From Streptomyces mobaraensis NBRC 13819 = DSM 40847 (GTDB lineage Bacteria; Actinomycetota; Actinomycetes; Streptomycetales; Streptomycetaceae): a stretch of DNA of 64,000 nt. The notes under the pieces are model-generated. The model searched no databases, had not been told where the DNA came from, and saw only the letters and a program-made list of their open reading frames with translations. Positions 25,722 to 34,127 of this stretch are shown in pieces. The translations under genes and the position numbers were made by a program. Every line of letters starts with the position of its first letter. Position 1 is the stretch's first letter. Where the stretch lies: the NCBI RefSeq assembly GCF_017916255.1, contig NZ_CP072827.1, positions 3,100,001-3,164,000 of the forward strand. Reading direction: 5' to 3'.

Positions 25722-27101
25722 ATGGCCGGCTCCACGGCACCCCTCCACCTCGACGCCCTCGGCCCCGGCGGCCCCTACCGCACCCAGGCCAGGGAGACCG
25801 TCCACGACGTCACCGGACGACCGGTCGCGGAACTGAGCGTGGTGCCGCGCCTGTACGTCCGCCGCGCGCTGGCCGCCCTCCGCCGGGCGGAGACACCGCC
25901 ATTGGACGAGCGGACGGCGGCCCTGGCCGAGGCGGGCCGGCTGTTCGCGACCGCCGTCATCGACGGGATGTCCGTCGAGCGGTACGAACACACCGTCGCC
26001 CGGGTGAGCGGCCTGCCCGTCTCCGTCGTGCGACAGGCCACCGGCACACTCGCCACGGGCCTGGCCGGCGCCTATGGCTTCGCCTGCCAGGCCAGGCCGC
26101 GCGGCAGCCGCGATGTGTCGGCCGGTGCCGGCACAGCACGCTGGATCCGGCGCGGTGCCGTGCTGTCCGTACTCGTCGCCGGCAACCACCCCGCCATCCA
26201 CACCCAGTGGGTGGAGGCGCTGGCCCTCGGCTACCGCGTCGCCGTACGCCCCTCCCGCCGCGAACCGCTGAGCGCGCACCGGCTGGTGACCGCCCTGCAC
26301 GAGGCCGGCTTTGGCACGGACCACGTCGTGCTGCTCCCGACGGACCACGGGGTCGCCGACGAACTCGTCGCGGGCGGCGATCTGGCCCTGGTCTACGGCG
26401 GCGACACCGTGGTGGACAAGTACGGTTCCGGCACGACCGTCCTGCCCCACGGCCCGGGCCGGTCCAAGATCCTCATCACCGCGGACACCGACTTCACCCG
26501 GCACCTCGACACGATCGCCGACTCGATCGGCGCACACGCCGGCGCGTCCTGTACGAACGCCACCGCCGTCTTCGTCGAAGGCGACCCGGCACCGGTGGCC
26601 GAGGCCGTCGCGGACCGGCTGGCCCGCCTGCCGTCCCTGCCGCCGGAGCACGACGACGCCGCACTGCCGGTCCAGCGCCTCGACGAGGCGCGGAACCTGG
26701 AGAAGTACGTGCGCGCCGAGGCGGCCGGGGCCACGGCCCTGCTCGGCGGCGACACCCTCGTCGACGACCTGGGCGACGGCGCCGCGGTCCTGCGTCCGGC
26801 GGTGTTCCGGGTGGACCGCGCCGACGCGCCCCAGACCCGCCTGGAAATGCCGTTCCCGTGCGCCTGGATCGCCCCGTGGAGCAGGGCCGACGGCCTCGGC
26901 CCGCTCCGCGACACGCTCGTCCTCACCGCCCTCACCTCCGACCACCGCCTGGTCTCGCGCCTCCTGGACGAGCCCACCATCCGCAATCTGCACGTGGGCG
27001 ACCACCCCACCCACGTCCTGACGCCGGGCCTGCCGCACGACGGCTACTTCGGCGAGTTCCTGATGCGCGGCAAGACCTTCACCCCGCCGCCGGCCCCCTG
27101 A
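25722..27101 (+). CDS. Aldehyde dehydrogenase/acyl reductase, LuxC/EhpG-like
   Basis: 459 residues of the aldehyde dehydrogenase superfamily. Cys277 in AGASCTNAT is the catalytic thiol. VLVAGNHPAIHTQWVEALALGYRVAVRPS is the cofactor region (cited by its GNHPAIH core), and LALVYGGDTV a later core motif. The sequence is closer to the acyl-reductase branch (LuxC, EhpG) than to ordinary oxidising enzymes. Two bases separate it from the upstream fusion gene, so the proteins are made together. The inferred role is NAD(P)H reduction of the ligase-activated acyl group to an aldehyde, which the aminotransferase could convert to an amine. The reverse direction is possible. Confidence 0.85.
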   Translation: MAGSTAPLHLDALGPGGPYRTQARETVHDVTGRPVAELSVVPRLYVRRALAALRRAETPPLDERTAALAEAGRLFATAVIDGMSVERYEHTVARVSGLPVSVVRQATGTLATGLAGAYGFACQARPRGSRDVSAGAGTARWIRRGAVLSVLVAGNHPAIHTQWVEALALGYRVAVRPSRREPLSAHRLVTALHEAGFGTDHVVLLPTDHGVADELVAGGDLALVYGGDTVVDKYGSGTTVLPHGPGRSKILITADTDFTRHLDTIADSIGAHAGASCTNATAVFVEGDPAPVAEAVADRLARLPSLPPEHDDAALPVQRLDEARNLEKYVRAEAAGATALLGGDTLVDDLGDGAAVLRPAVFRVDRADAPQTRLEMPFPCAWIAPWSRADGLGPLRDTLVLTALTSDHRLVSRLLDEPTIRNLHVGDHPTHVLTPGLPHDGYFGEFLMRGKTFTPPPAP

Positions 27102-27155
27102 CCGGGCACCCGAGCCGAGTCCCCGCCGCCCGCGCGCCGACGCGGGTGCCGGGGA

Positions 27156-27941
27156 CTACCGCGGTTCCGGACCGGCCTGTTCCGCGGGACGGTCGATGAG
27201 GACCGCGAGCCCGTCGAGGACGCGGCCGAGGCCGAACTCCCAGGCGTGCTCGGGGCTGTACGCGGCGCCCTGCGCGCTGCCCGCCGCCGTGCCCACGCGG
27301 GCGGCGGTGGGGTACGCCGTCGGATCGAAGACCTTCTCCAGCAGGGGGGCGTTGGCCGCCCACCACTGTGCGTCGTCCATCGCGCTCTCCTGCCGGGCGG
27401 CGCGCGCCTCGGCCACCGAGCGGGCGTTGGCCTGGACGAAGGTGAGCAGGAAGGTCAGGGCGGCGTCCATCTCGACGTCGTCGAGACCGAGTCCGTCCAG
27501 TGCCGACAGTTCGTGCTCGTACTTGGCCATCAGCCCCGGCCCCAGCGGCGGCCGCCCGGTGGAGATCGTCGCCGCCCAGGGGTGCTCCTCGAACATCGCC
27601 CTGTTCTCCTCGGCCACGGCGGTCAGCCGGGCCCGCCACGGCTGCCCGGAGGTGTCGGTCCGGGGCATCCGCAGGTAGGCGGTGTCCAGCATGAGGTCCA
27701 GGAGTTCGGCCTTGCCCGGCACATAGGTGTACAGCGTCATCGGGACGACCCCCAACCGCTGCGCGACGCGGCGCATCGTGACCGCGTCCAGCCCGTCGGC
27801 GTCCGCCAGGCCGATGGCGACGGCGACGACCGTGTCGATGTTCAGCCGCTGCTGCGGACCGCGCCGTGGCGCGTCCGGAACGCGCCAGAGCAGCTTCAGG
27901 GAACGGGCCGGATCGCCGGAGCCGCTTCGGTCGGAAGTCAC
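27156..27941 (-). CDS. TetR-family regulator with TetR_C domain
   Basis: 261 residues. The helix-turn-helix is at about residues 35-80 (LDAVTMRRVAQRLGVVPMTLYTYVPGK), followed by a long helical domain of the tetracycline-repressor C-terminal type. I chose GTG 27941 as first residue of VTSDRSG; no clear ribosome site precedes it, so the message may be leaderless or start a little differently. The gene diverges from a VOC protein gene, and the 84-bp gap contains a strong dyad that overlaps a 14-bp direct repeat, suggesting that the pair is a repressor and its target. Confidence 0.87.
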   Translation of the reverse strand: MTSDRSGSGDPARSLKLLWRVPDAPRRGPQQRLNIDTVVAVAIGLADADGLDAVTMRRVAQRLGVVPMTLYTYVPGKAELLDLMLDTAYLRMPRTDTSGQPWRARLTAVAEENRAMFEEHPWAATISTGRPPLGPGLMAKYEHELSALDGLGLDDVEMDAALTFLLTFVQANARSVAEARAARQESAMDDAQWWAANAPLLEKVFDPTAYPTAARVGTAAGSAQGAAYSPEHAWEFGLGRVLDGLAVLIDRPAEQAGPEPR

Positions 27942-27965
27942 AGGGACATTCTGACCCACAAAGCT

Positions 27966-28000
27966 TCTCTGTACGCAGTACACTGTATGCAGTACAGAGA
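27966..28000. promoter_or_regulatory. Dyad plus direct repeat, candidate TetR operator
   Basis: TCTCTGTAC (27966-27974) is the exact complement of GTACAGAGA (27992-28000). Inside it a 14-bp unit, TGTAYGCAGTACAS, is repeated in tandem at 27970-27983 and 27984-27997. The block sits just upstream of the VOC gene, where bound repressor would block transcription in both directions. Confidence 0.65.
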
Positions 28001-28025
28001 ATCTGGACCCGTTCAAGGAGGACCT

Positions 28026-28415
28026 TTGCCGATCACCGCTTCCGCCGTGTCCCTGAACGTCGACGACGTCGAGGCGTCCAGCGCCTTCCTCGCCGACCAC
28101 TTCGGGTTCCGGGAGGACATGAGCGCCGACGGCTTCGCGTCGCTGTCCCGCGAGGACGCCGGGATGAACGTCATCTACCTGCGGCGCGGCCTGGCCTCAC
28201 TCCCCGACGACCAGCGCGACGACCACGCCGACGGCGTGATCCTGGCCTTCGTCGTCGACGACCTCGAAGCCGAACTGGCCCGCCTGACCGCCGAAGGCGT
28301 CACGATCACCATGCCGCTGCGCGAGGAGCCCTGGGGCGAACGCGCCTTCCAGGTCACCGACCCCAACGGCGTCATCGTCCAACTCGTCGACTGGAACGCA
28401 CCCACCACCCACTGA
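28026..28415 (+). CDS. VOC-superfamily (glyoxalase/bleomycin-resistance) protein
   Basis: 129 residues from a TTG at 28026, five bases after a near-perfect AAGGAGG. Two beta-alpha-beta-beta-beta halves are visible: SAVSLNVDDVEASSAFLADHFGF and the C-terminal AFQVTDPNGVIVQLVDW, the usual VOC signature with metal-binding candidates. Members are dioxygenases, lyases or drug-binding proteins. The divergent TetR neighbour suggests inducible detoxification. The specific ligand is unknown. Confidence 0.88.
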   Translation: MPITASAVSLNVDDVEASSAFLADHFGFREDMSADGFASLSREDAGMNVIYLRRGLASLPDDQRDDHADGVILAFVVDDLEAELARLTAEGVTITMPLREEPWGERAFQVTDPNGVIVQLVDWNAPTTH

Positions 28416-28442
28416 ACGGGCCGCCGGAGGACCGCACCGACG

Positions 28443-28471
28443 GGCCGGGCCGCGACTCCCGCGGCTCGGCC
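28443..28471. terminator. Hairpin between convergent genes
   Basis: GGCCGGGCCGCG (28443-28454) pairs with CGCGGCTCGGCC (28460-28471) with one wobble and a five-base loop, between the VOC gene and the hemopexin-repeat gene. Confidence 0.55.
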
Positions 28472-28508
28472 GGCCGCATGATGGACAGCCCTCTCCGCGG
28501 GGTGCGGC

Positions 28509-29174
28509 TTACGGGTGGTTCGGATTGATCCACACCGCGTCGAAGTCGTTCGCGCCGAACGCCGACGAGAACCCCATCCACCCGTCCGAGATCGTCACCG
28601 GATAGCCCGCGTCGACCGCGAGCGTGAGCGGGTCGAGCCGGACGTACTTGTCCCCCTTGAAGAGGTAGGTCCTGCCGTCGGGAAGGCGCACGCCGTCGTC
28701 GATGTCGGAGCCGAACCCCGCGGACGCCAGGCTCGGCGCGAGCGAGGAGATCGTGTCGGGCCCTTGGATGATCCCGGCCGGAGGGGACCCACGCAGACAG
28801 CGGTTGTCGTGGAAGAACCAGGCCGAGCCGTCCCCCACGCCGAATCCGCCGTCGAGGTAGTCCTCGAAGCCGGTGCCCGTGAGGAAGGACGCCCAGCCGT
28901 TGGTGATCGGCCAGGGGTACGGGGGCTCGCCCACCAGGTCGACGATGTCGTTCTGCGCGGTGCCGTAGCGGACGTAGTTGCCGCCCTTGTAGAAGGAGAC
29001 ATACTCTCCGGCATCGTCGTTGATGGCCGCGTCCAGTCCGCTCGCGAACCCCCGGGCCGCCATGCCTCCCCAGTTCGTGGCGATCGACTTCACGTACTCG
29101 ACGGTTCCGGGGTCGGGGTCGAGCTCGTAGCGCGCGTAGTTCCCGCCTTTGATGAAGTAGACCTTCGCTCCCAT
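28509..29174 (-). CDS. Hemopexin-repeat protein
   Basis: 221 residues from ATG 29174, with GAGGAGG eight bases upstream. Four blades of a hemopexin-type propeller are visible from aromatic repeats: KVYFIKGGNYARYEL, EYVSFYKGGNYVRYG, SAWFFHDNRCLRG and TYLFKGDKYVRLD, each followed by a W-G or GW segment. No signal peptide or transmembrane segment is seen, so it is cytosolic or leaves by an unusual route. Hemopexin repeats are common in animals and plant albumins but scarce in bacteria (photopexins of Photorhabdus are a known case). Binding of heme, polyamine or sugar is possible; none can be assigned. No partner gene is adjacent. Confidence 0.88.
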   Translation of the reverse strand: MGAKVYFIKGGNYARYELDPDPGTVEYVKSIATNWGGMAARGFASGLDAAINDDAGEYVSFYKGGNYVRYGTAQNDIVDLVGEPPYPWPITNGWASFLTGTGFEDYLDGGFGVGDGSAWFFHDNRCLRGSPPAGIIQGPDTISSLAPSLASAGFGSDIDDGVRLPDGRTYLFKGDKYVRLDPLTLAVDAGYPVTISDGWMGFSSAFGANDFDAVWINPNHP

Positions 29175-29726
29175 GACGCACCTCCTCTTGAAGGCGTCAA
29201 ATCGTTTCGCCCGTGCAGCCGTTCCGGCATGCGGGGGGGGTCGCGCACGCGGCCACCCGCGAACCGGGGCCGAACGGCAGTCGACGGCGAGCCGCAAGTC
29301 GGGCAGGTGATCGTTCAACAGCCACCGCGGCTTCCGAACCGCCGGCCCGTACGCATGTACCAGGCTTGGGGGCACCAGGGTTCCGGATCGGCGGAACGCC
29401 CCTTCCTCTTCAAATGTATCCCCACCCTGGCGCCCGCGCCCTGGGCGGCGGCGAGGCTCACATCCCTGGAGCGCGCGCTGTGGTCAGCATCCATTGACCG
29501 GAGGGGGATCATCCACCGCGGACCATTTCAACAACCGGCCGACTTGGGTCGATTCGGGACATTGAAGCACCAAAGGCCCTCTTCGGCCGCCAGTTTGAAA
29601 CGCAGCCGCCACGGCGGCGAAGCGCCGGCGACCGAAGGCTCTCGGACACCCGGGAAACGAGAAGATCCCGCCCGATCTGAACGATCGGACGGGATCTTCC
29701 GTGACTGCTCCGGAACAGTCGTGTTG
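29175..29726. other. Gap upstream of the hemopexin gene
   Basis: 552 bp lacking a credible ORF. GC content falls locally near 29520-29700, where the tRNA terminator lies at 29661-29699. The hemopexin gene's promoter should be in the first 150 bp. I saw no repeat or operator that stands out. Confidence 0.5.
29661..29699 (-). terminator. Intrinsic terminator of tRNA-Ala
   Basis: A 17-bp stem (29661-29677 with 29683-29699, one mismatch) and five-base loop lie 28 bases after the 3' end of the tRNA gene on the minus strand, followed there by TCGTTTC. Confidence 0.8.
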
Positions 29727-29800
29727 TGGACCTGAGGGGATTTGAACCCCTGACCCCCTCGATGCGAACGAGGTGCGCTACCGGACTGCGCCACAGGCCC
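29727..29800 (-). tRNA. tRNA-Ala (anticodon CGC)
   Basis: A 74-nt cloverleaf on the minus strand. Acceptor GGGCCTG pairs with CAGGTCC including the G3-U70 wobble that specifies alanine. D stem GCGC/GCGC, anticodon stem CCTCG/CGAGG with loop TTCGCAT (anticodon CGC at 29764-29766, reading GCG), five-base variable loop, T stem AGGGG/CCCCT with loop TTCAAAT, and discriminator A. The CCA end is not encoded. GCG is a common Ala codon in this genome. Confidence 0.97.
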
Positions 29801-29814
29801 TTGCAACGAGTGAA

Positions 29815-29843
29815 ACTCTAGCACCCCGACCGGCTGAGAAGAA
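29815..29843 (-). promoter_or_regulatory. tRNA-Ala promoter
   Basis: On the minus strand, TAGAGT (29815-29820) is a good -10 about 14 bases before the mature tRNA 5' end. The -35 position is near 29838-29843 but only weakly matches (TTCTTC). Inferred from position and the -10. Confidence 0.45.
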
Positions 29844-29909
29844 AATCGCCCTTCGCTCGCCCTCCCGCGGCTGACCAGCGCGAGGGTTCCCGAAGGGCGG
29901 GTGGTGCCG

Positions 29910-30980
29910 TCACTCGTTGGCGGCGCGGGGGCGCTCCTCGTCCGCGTACTGGTCGAAGAGCGGGGTGCGGCCGCGTTCGCGGGGGCGGCGGCGGGGACGG
30001 GCGCCCCGGCGGTCGTCGGCCGGTTTGCGGTCGAGGGAAGGGCCGGCGGTACTGGAGCGGGCGGCGCTCCAAGTGTCCGGGGTGCCGAGGTCGGCGGAGT
30101 CGCCGGCGCGGGGGGCGACGGGGGCCGTGACGTAGGTGGGCAGCGGGACGGGCACGGGCTCCCAGCCGTCGCCCTCGGTGCCGCGGTCGCGCTGCTGGTC
30201 CACCCACTCCGCGTGGTCGGTCTGCTCGACCAGGGCGCGGCGGCCCGCGCTGGGCGAGGGCGCCGACGGGGCGGCCGGAGCGGCCGGGGGCTCAGTCGCG
30301 GCGGCGGGGGCTGGTCGGCGGACGGTGTCCGCGGGGACGGGGGCGGCGACGGTCGTGGGGTCCGCCGCCTGCTGAGGGCGCGGGCGGCCCTCGCGCAGCC
30401 GCTGGGCGGCCAGTTCGGCCCGGCGCTGGTCCATGACGAAGGCGAACCGCCGCCGTTCCTGGACGCGCAGGTAGCAGATGTACGCGCTGAGAAGCACCGC
30501 CGGAACGGCCGGGGCCCACAGGAAGGCGATGCCGCCGACGCCCGCGACGACCGCGCCGAGGGTGAAGGCGAGGAAGAGGAGAACGGTGGTGCGGCGGCGG
30601 CGCGCGAGGACCTTGGAGCGGCGGGCGCGTTCGGCCGGGGTGGGGGGAGTCCGGTCGGGCGCGGGTACGCCGGAGGGCCGGGCGGCGACCGGTGCGGTCG
30701 CGGCGTCCGGCTCCTGGGGACGCGCCGTCGGGGCGTCCGCCGCCACGCCGGATGCCGACGCGTCCGGTGCCGGCGCGCCGGCGGAGGCGCCGGCGCGTTC
30801 GAGCTCCTTGGCGTAACGGCGCTCCATCCCCGCCCGTCCGGACAGCAGCCGGATGGCGGTGCTGAAGCGTTCCGTCGGACGGGCTTCGTTGAGCTCGTCC
30901 TGCCTACGGAGCCACATCGGCACCAAGTAGGCGGCCCAGGCCCCGACGATGACTGCGTAGATCAGGCCGCTGCTGCTCAC
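29910..30980 (-). CDS. sepX: Divisome membrane protein SepX (GlpR-type)
   Basis: 356 residues from GTG 30980. A membrane segment at about 5-22 (GLIYAVIVGAWAAYLVP) is followed by WLRRQDELNEARPTERFS, which I recall as the conserved opening of the actinobacterial SepX/GlpR family. A long Ala/Pro-rich region follows, two more membrane helices lie at about 131-172, and the C-terminal half is disordered and charged. SepX is known to stabilise septa in Streptomyces, and its corynebacterial counterpart GlpR binds the MoeA-like gephyrin homologue Glp. Here it is close to the moeA-type gene (32786-34123), separated only by moaC, mog and rimJ, which supports the identification. Confidence 0.85.
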   Translation of the reverse strand: MSSSGLIYAVIVGAWAAYLVPMWLRRQDELNEARPTERFSTAIRLLSGRAGMERRYAKELERAGASAGAPAPDASASGVAADAPTARPQEPDAATAPVAARPSGVPAPDRTPPTPAERARRSKVLARRRRTTVLLFLAFTLGAVVAGVGGIAFLWAPAVPAVLLSAYICYLRVQERRRFAFVMDQRRAELAAQRLREGRPRPQQAADPTTVAAPVPADTVRRPAPAAATEPPAAPAAPSAPSPSAGRRALVEQTDHAEWVDQQRDRGTEGDGWEPVPVPLPTYVTAPVAPRAGDSADLGTPDTWSAARSSTAGPSLDRKPADDRRGARPRRRPRERGRTPLFDQYADEERPRAANE

Positions 30981-31131
30981 ACTGCACACGGTAGAGGGGT
31001 CCGCTCGGCGGATTCCGCCAATTGGCGCGGTGTGTCGCACGAACCGGCTGATATCTCGAACTTTTTTTGTGATTGTTGGGTTCGAAACCGAACGTCGACC
31101 GTCATTAGACAGCCCAATTCGAACATCTATT

Positions 31132-31743
31132 TTATTTTGCGAGGCGGGAGCGGTGCCACCGGCTGACGACCCCGTCCACCGCCTCCTCCGCCGTGAGCGC
31201 GTAGACCAGGTGGTCCCGCCAGGCGCCGTCGATGTGCAGGTACCGCGGGCGGAGCCCCTCCTCGCGGAAGCCGAGCTTCTCCACCACCCGGCGGCTGGGC
31301 GCGTTCTCCGGCCGGATGCACACCTCGACGCGGTGCAGGCCGAGGGTGCGGAAGCAGTGGTCGGTGACCAGGGCGACGGCGGTCGGCATGACGCCCCGGC
31401 CGGCCACGGCCTCGTCCACCCAGTAACCGATGTGCGCCGAGCACATCGACCCCCAGGTGATGCCCGCCACCGTCAACTGGCCGGACAGCCGCCCCTGGTA
31501 CTCGATGACGAAGGGCAGCATGCGTCCGGCGTGCGCCTCCGACCGCAGGTGACGGACCATCTGCCGGTAGGTGGGACGCCGCGCGGGCGGGCCGCCGGGC
31601 GGGGGCGGCGGGACGGTGGCCTCCCAGGGGCGCAGCCAGTCGCGGTTGCGCCGGTTGACCTCGCGCCAGGCGCTGTGGTCGCGCATACGGATGGGGCGGA
31701 GCAGGACGTCCCCGTCCCGGAGCGCCACCGGCCACATGGTCAT
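31132..31743 (-). CDS. RimJ/RimL-type GNAT acetyltransferase
   Basis: 203 residues. VALRDGDVLLRPIRMRDHSAW (core LRPIRMRD) is the typical RimJ opening, YWVDEAVAGRGVMPTAVALV the acetyl-CoA loop (V-A-G-R-G), and HRVEVCIRPENAPSRRVVEKLGF the RimJ/L substrate-side motif, described here by RPENAPSRRVVEK. It probably acetylates a protein N-terminus. It begins with an ATGA overlap with the mog stop (31740-31743), so it is co-translated with the molybdopterin genes. It lies two genes from moaC and one from sepX. Confidence 0.9.
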   Translation of the reverse strand: MTMWPVALRDGDVLLRPIRMRDHSAWREVNRRNRDWLRPWEATVPPPPPGGPPARRPTYRQMVRHLRSEAHAGRMLPFVIEYQGRLSGQLTVAGITWGSMCSAHIGYWVDEAVAGRGVMPTAVALVTDHCFRTLGLHRVEVCIRPENAPSRRVVEKLGFREEGLRPRYLHIDGAWRDHLVYALTAEEAVDGVVSRWHRSRLAK

Positions 31744-32234
31744 GCCGGGTTCCGCGGCGCGGGTCCGGGGTGATCACCGCCGTGCAACTGGTCCACGGCG
31801 TGCGCGAGCACCCGGCCGAGGACGGCCAGGCCGTCCCGCACCCCGCCCGTCGAACCGGGCAGGTTGACGATCAGGGTGCGTCCGGCGACGCCGGCCAGGC
31901 CGCGGGAGAGCGCGGCCGTCGGCACCTTGGCGAGCCCCTCGGCGCGGACGGCCTCGGCGATGCCGGGCACCTCGTAGTCCAGGACCGCCCGGGTGGCCTC
32001 GGGGGTGCGGTCGGTGGGCGAGACGCCCGTACCGCCGGTGGTGACCACCACGTCGTACCCCTCGGCGACGGCCGTCCGCAGCGCGGCCTCGACCGGGTCG
32101 CCGTCGGGTACCACCAGGGGTCCTTCCACCGCGCAGCCCAGTTCGGCCAGTCCGGCGACCAGCAGCGGACCGCCTCGGTCCGGATAGACGCCGGCGGCGG
32201 CGCGGTTGGAGGCGGTGACGACCAGGGCTCTCAC
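31740..32234 (-). CDS. mog: Molybdopterin adenylyltransferase Mog
   Basis: 164 residues from GTG 32234, overlapping the moaC stop by GTGA. The MogA/MoaB fold is shown by [13 protein letters not shown], the binding motif [17 protein letters not shown], and the tail [16 protein letters not shown]. In the pathway it adenylates molybdopterin before MoeA inserts molybdate. It sits in a moaC-mog-rimJ coupled run with 4-bp overlaps at both ends. Confidence 0.93.
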   Translation of the reverse strand: MRALVVTASNRAAAGVYPDRGGPLLVAGLAELGCAVEGPLVVPDGDPVEAALRTAVAEGYDVVVTTGGTGVSPTDRTPEATRAVLDYEVPGIAEAVRAEGLAKVPTAALSRGLAGVAGRTLIVNLPGSTGGVRDGLAVLGRVLAHAVDQLHGGDHPGPAPRNPA

Positions 32235-32722
32235 GCGCGCCGCCAGTCGCCGGACGTGCCGCCGGACTTCTCCTCGACCCGGACGTCCGAGATGACGGCG
32301 GCCTTGTCGACCGCCTTGACCATGTCGACGACGGTGAGGGCGGCCGTGGTGACGGCGGTCAGCGCCTCCATCTCCACACCGGTGCGGCCGGTGGTGCGGA
32401 CGGTGGCGGTGATCTCGACGGCCTCGTCGGTCAGCGCGAGGTCGACGGTGACGCCCGAGAGGGCCAGCGGGTGGCAGAGCGGGATGATCTCCGGGGTGCG
32501 CTTGGCGCCCATGATCCCGGCGATCCGGGCGGTGGCCAGCACATCGCCCTTGGGCAGGCCCTCGCCGCGCAGCAGCTCCACCACGCGCGGCGCGACCAGC
32601 ACCCGTCCGCTCGCCCGCGCGGTGCGGGCGGTGACGTCCTTGGCCGTGATGTCGACCATGCGCGCCGCGCCCGCGTCGTCGAGGTGCGTCAGCCGGGCGG
32701 GTGGGGGCTGGGTGCTGCTCAT
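32231..32722 (-). CDS. moaC: Cyclic pyranopterin monophosphate synthase MoaC
   Basis: 163 residues matching MoaC throughout. [14 protein letters not shown] near the start, [10 protein letters not shown] in the middle, and the C-terminal VEEKSGG are family hallmarks; the catalytic Lys and His lie within VRVEEKSGG and LCHPL. It forms cyclic pyranopterin monophosphate, the first committed step of Moco synthesis, in the cytoplasm. A GGGAGAA ribosome site precedes ATG 32722. The stop overlaps the mog start. Confidence 0.96.
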   Translation of the reverse strand: MSSTQPPPARLTHLDDAGAARMVDITAKDVTARTARASGRVLVAPRVVELLRGEGLPKGDVLATARIAGIMGAKRTPEIIPLCHPLALSGVTVDLALTDEAVEITATVRTTGRTGVEMEALTAVTTAALTVVDMVKAVDKAAVISDVRVEEKSGGTSGDWRRA

Positions 32723-32785
32723 CGTTCTCCCGGTCCAAGGCCAAGGCCGTCAGTGGGGTGCCACCGTACCCGGAGGCGGCGGCGG

Positions 32786-34123
32786 TCAGTCGAGAAGGAT
32801 GACGTCCACCTCGGCGCCCGCCGGGACGGAGGTGACGTCCTCCGGCACCACGATCAGCGCGTCGGCCCGCGCGAGCGCCCCCACCAGGTGCGATCCCGCG
32901 CCCCCGACGGGGGTGACCCGCCCGTCCGCGTACCGGCCGCGCAGGTACTGGCGGCGGCCCCGCGGCGACGGGCCGACGGGCTCGGCGCACTCGGCGCGGA
33001 CGACGGGGCGCTCCGGCGGTTCGAGGCCCATCATGGCGCGGACGGCGGGCCGGACGAACAGCTCGAAGGAGACGTAGGCGCTGACGGGGTTGCCCGGGAG
33101 GGCGAAGAGGGGGGTGCGGCCGGGCCCGAGCCGGCCGAAGCCCTGCGGCTTGCCGGGCTGCATGGCCAGCCTGCGGAACTCGACCCGGCCCTCGTCGCCG
33201 GAGAGTCCGGTGAGCGCCGCCTTGACGACGTCGTAGGCGCCGACGCTGACACCGCCGCTGGTGACGATGGCGTCGGCGCGGACGATCTGGTCCTCCAGGG
33301 TGGCGCGCAGCGTCGCGGCGTCGTCCTCGACCGCGCCGACGCGGTAGGCGAGGGCCCCGGCGTCGCGGGCGCAGGCGGCGAGGAGGTAGCTGTTCGAATC
33401 GTGGATGCGGCCGGGGGCCAGCTCGCCGCCGGGCGGCACCAGCTCGCTGCCGGTGGAGAGGACGACGACGCGGGGGCGCGGGCGGACGGTCACGGTGGCG
33501 CGGCCGATCGCGGCCAGCAGCCCGAGCTGGGCGGGGCCGAGGACGGTGCCGGCGGCGAGCGCGAGGTCGCCGGCGGCGACATCGCTGCCGCGGGCGCGCA
33601 CATGGGCGCCGGCGGTGACGGGGCGGTGCACGCGCACCGCGCCCAGCCCGGCTCCCTCCCCGGAGGCCCCGCCGGCGATGCCGCCCGCGGACATGGTGGT
33701 GGCGGGGCCTCCGCCGAGCCCGCCGTCGGTCCACTCGACGGGGACGACCGCCTCGGCGCCGGGCGGCAGCGGCGCCCCGGTCATGATCCGCGCGGCCTGG
33801 CCGGGCCCCACGGCGACGAGCGCCCCGTCGCCGCCCGCCGCGACGTCGCCGACGACCGTGAGCACGGTCGGGAACTTCTCGCTCGCGTCCCGGACGTCGG
33901 CGGCCCGGACCGCGTAGCCGTCCATGGAGCTGTTGTCGAAGGGCGGCAGGGCGGCGGGCACCGTGACATCCTCGACGAGCACGCAGCCCTGGGCGTCGAG
34001 CAGTTGGAGCTCGATGGGCTCCAACGGACGGACCGTGCGCAGGATGTCGGCGAGGTGCTCGTCCACGGACCAGAGGCGGTCCGCGCCCGGCGCGGCCGCG
34101 GCGGCGTCGCTCACAAGGCTCAC
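32786..34123 (-). CDS. moeA: MoeA-type protein (gephyrin-like; possible Glp)
   Basis: 445 residues from GTG 34123, with GAGGAGA ten bases upstream; it begins only 4 bp after the galU stop. Domains: MoeA N-terminal (SVDEHLADILRTVRPL, FDNSSMDGYAVRA), the MPT-binding core (TSGGVSVGAYDVVK, LPGNPVSAYVSFELF) and the C-terminal MoeA_C. Ordinary MoeA inserts molybdenum into adenylated molybdopterin. In Corynebacterium the homologue Glp, encoded with a SepX-like GlpR, instead binds FtsZ. Since sepX is three genes away, this copy may be the Streptomyces Glp counterpart. The sequence alone cannot separate the two roles. Confidence 0.92.
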   Translation of the reverse strand: MSLVSDAAAAAPGADRLWSVDEHLADILRTVRPLEPIELQLLDAQGCVLVEDVTVPAALPPFDNSSMDGYAVRAADVRDASEKFPTVLTVVGDVAAGGDGALVAVGPGQAARIMTGAPLPPGAEAVVPVEWTDGGLGGGPATTMSAGGIAGGASGEGAGLGAVRVHRPVTAGAHVRARGSDVAAGDLALAAGTVLGPAQLGLLAAIGRATVTVRPRPRVVVLSTGSELVPPGGELAPGRIHDSNSYLLAACARDAGALAYRVGAVEDDAATLRATLEDQIVRADAIVTSGGVSVGAYDVVKAALTGLSGDEGRVEFRRLAMQPGKPQGFGRLGPGRTPLFALPGNPVSAYVSFELFVRPAVRAMMGLEPPERPVVRAECAEPVGPSPRGRRQYLRGRYADGRVTPVGGAGSHLVGALARADALIVVPEDVTSVPAGAEVDVILLD

Positions 34124-34127
34124 AGGG

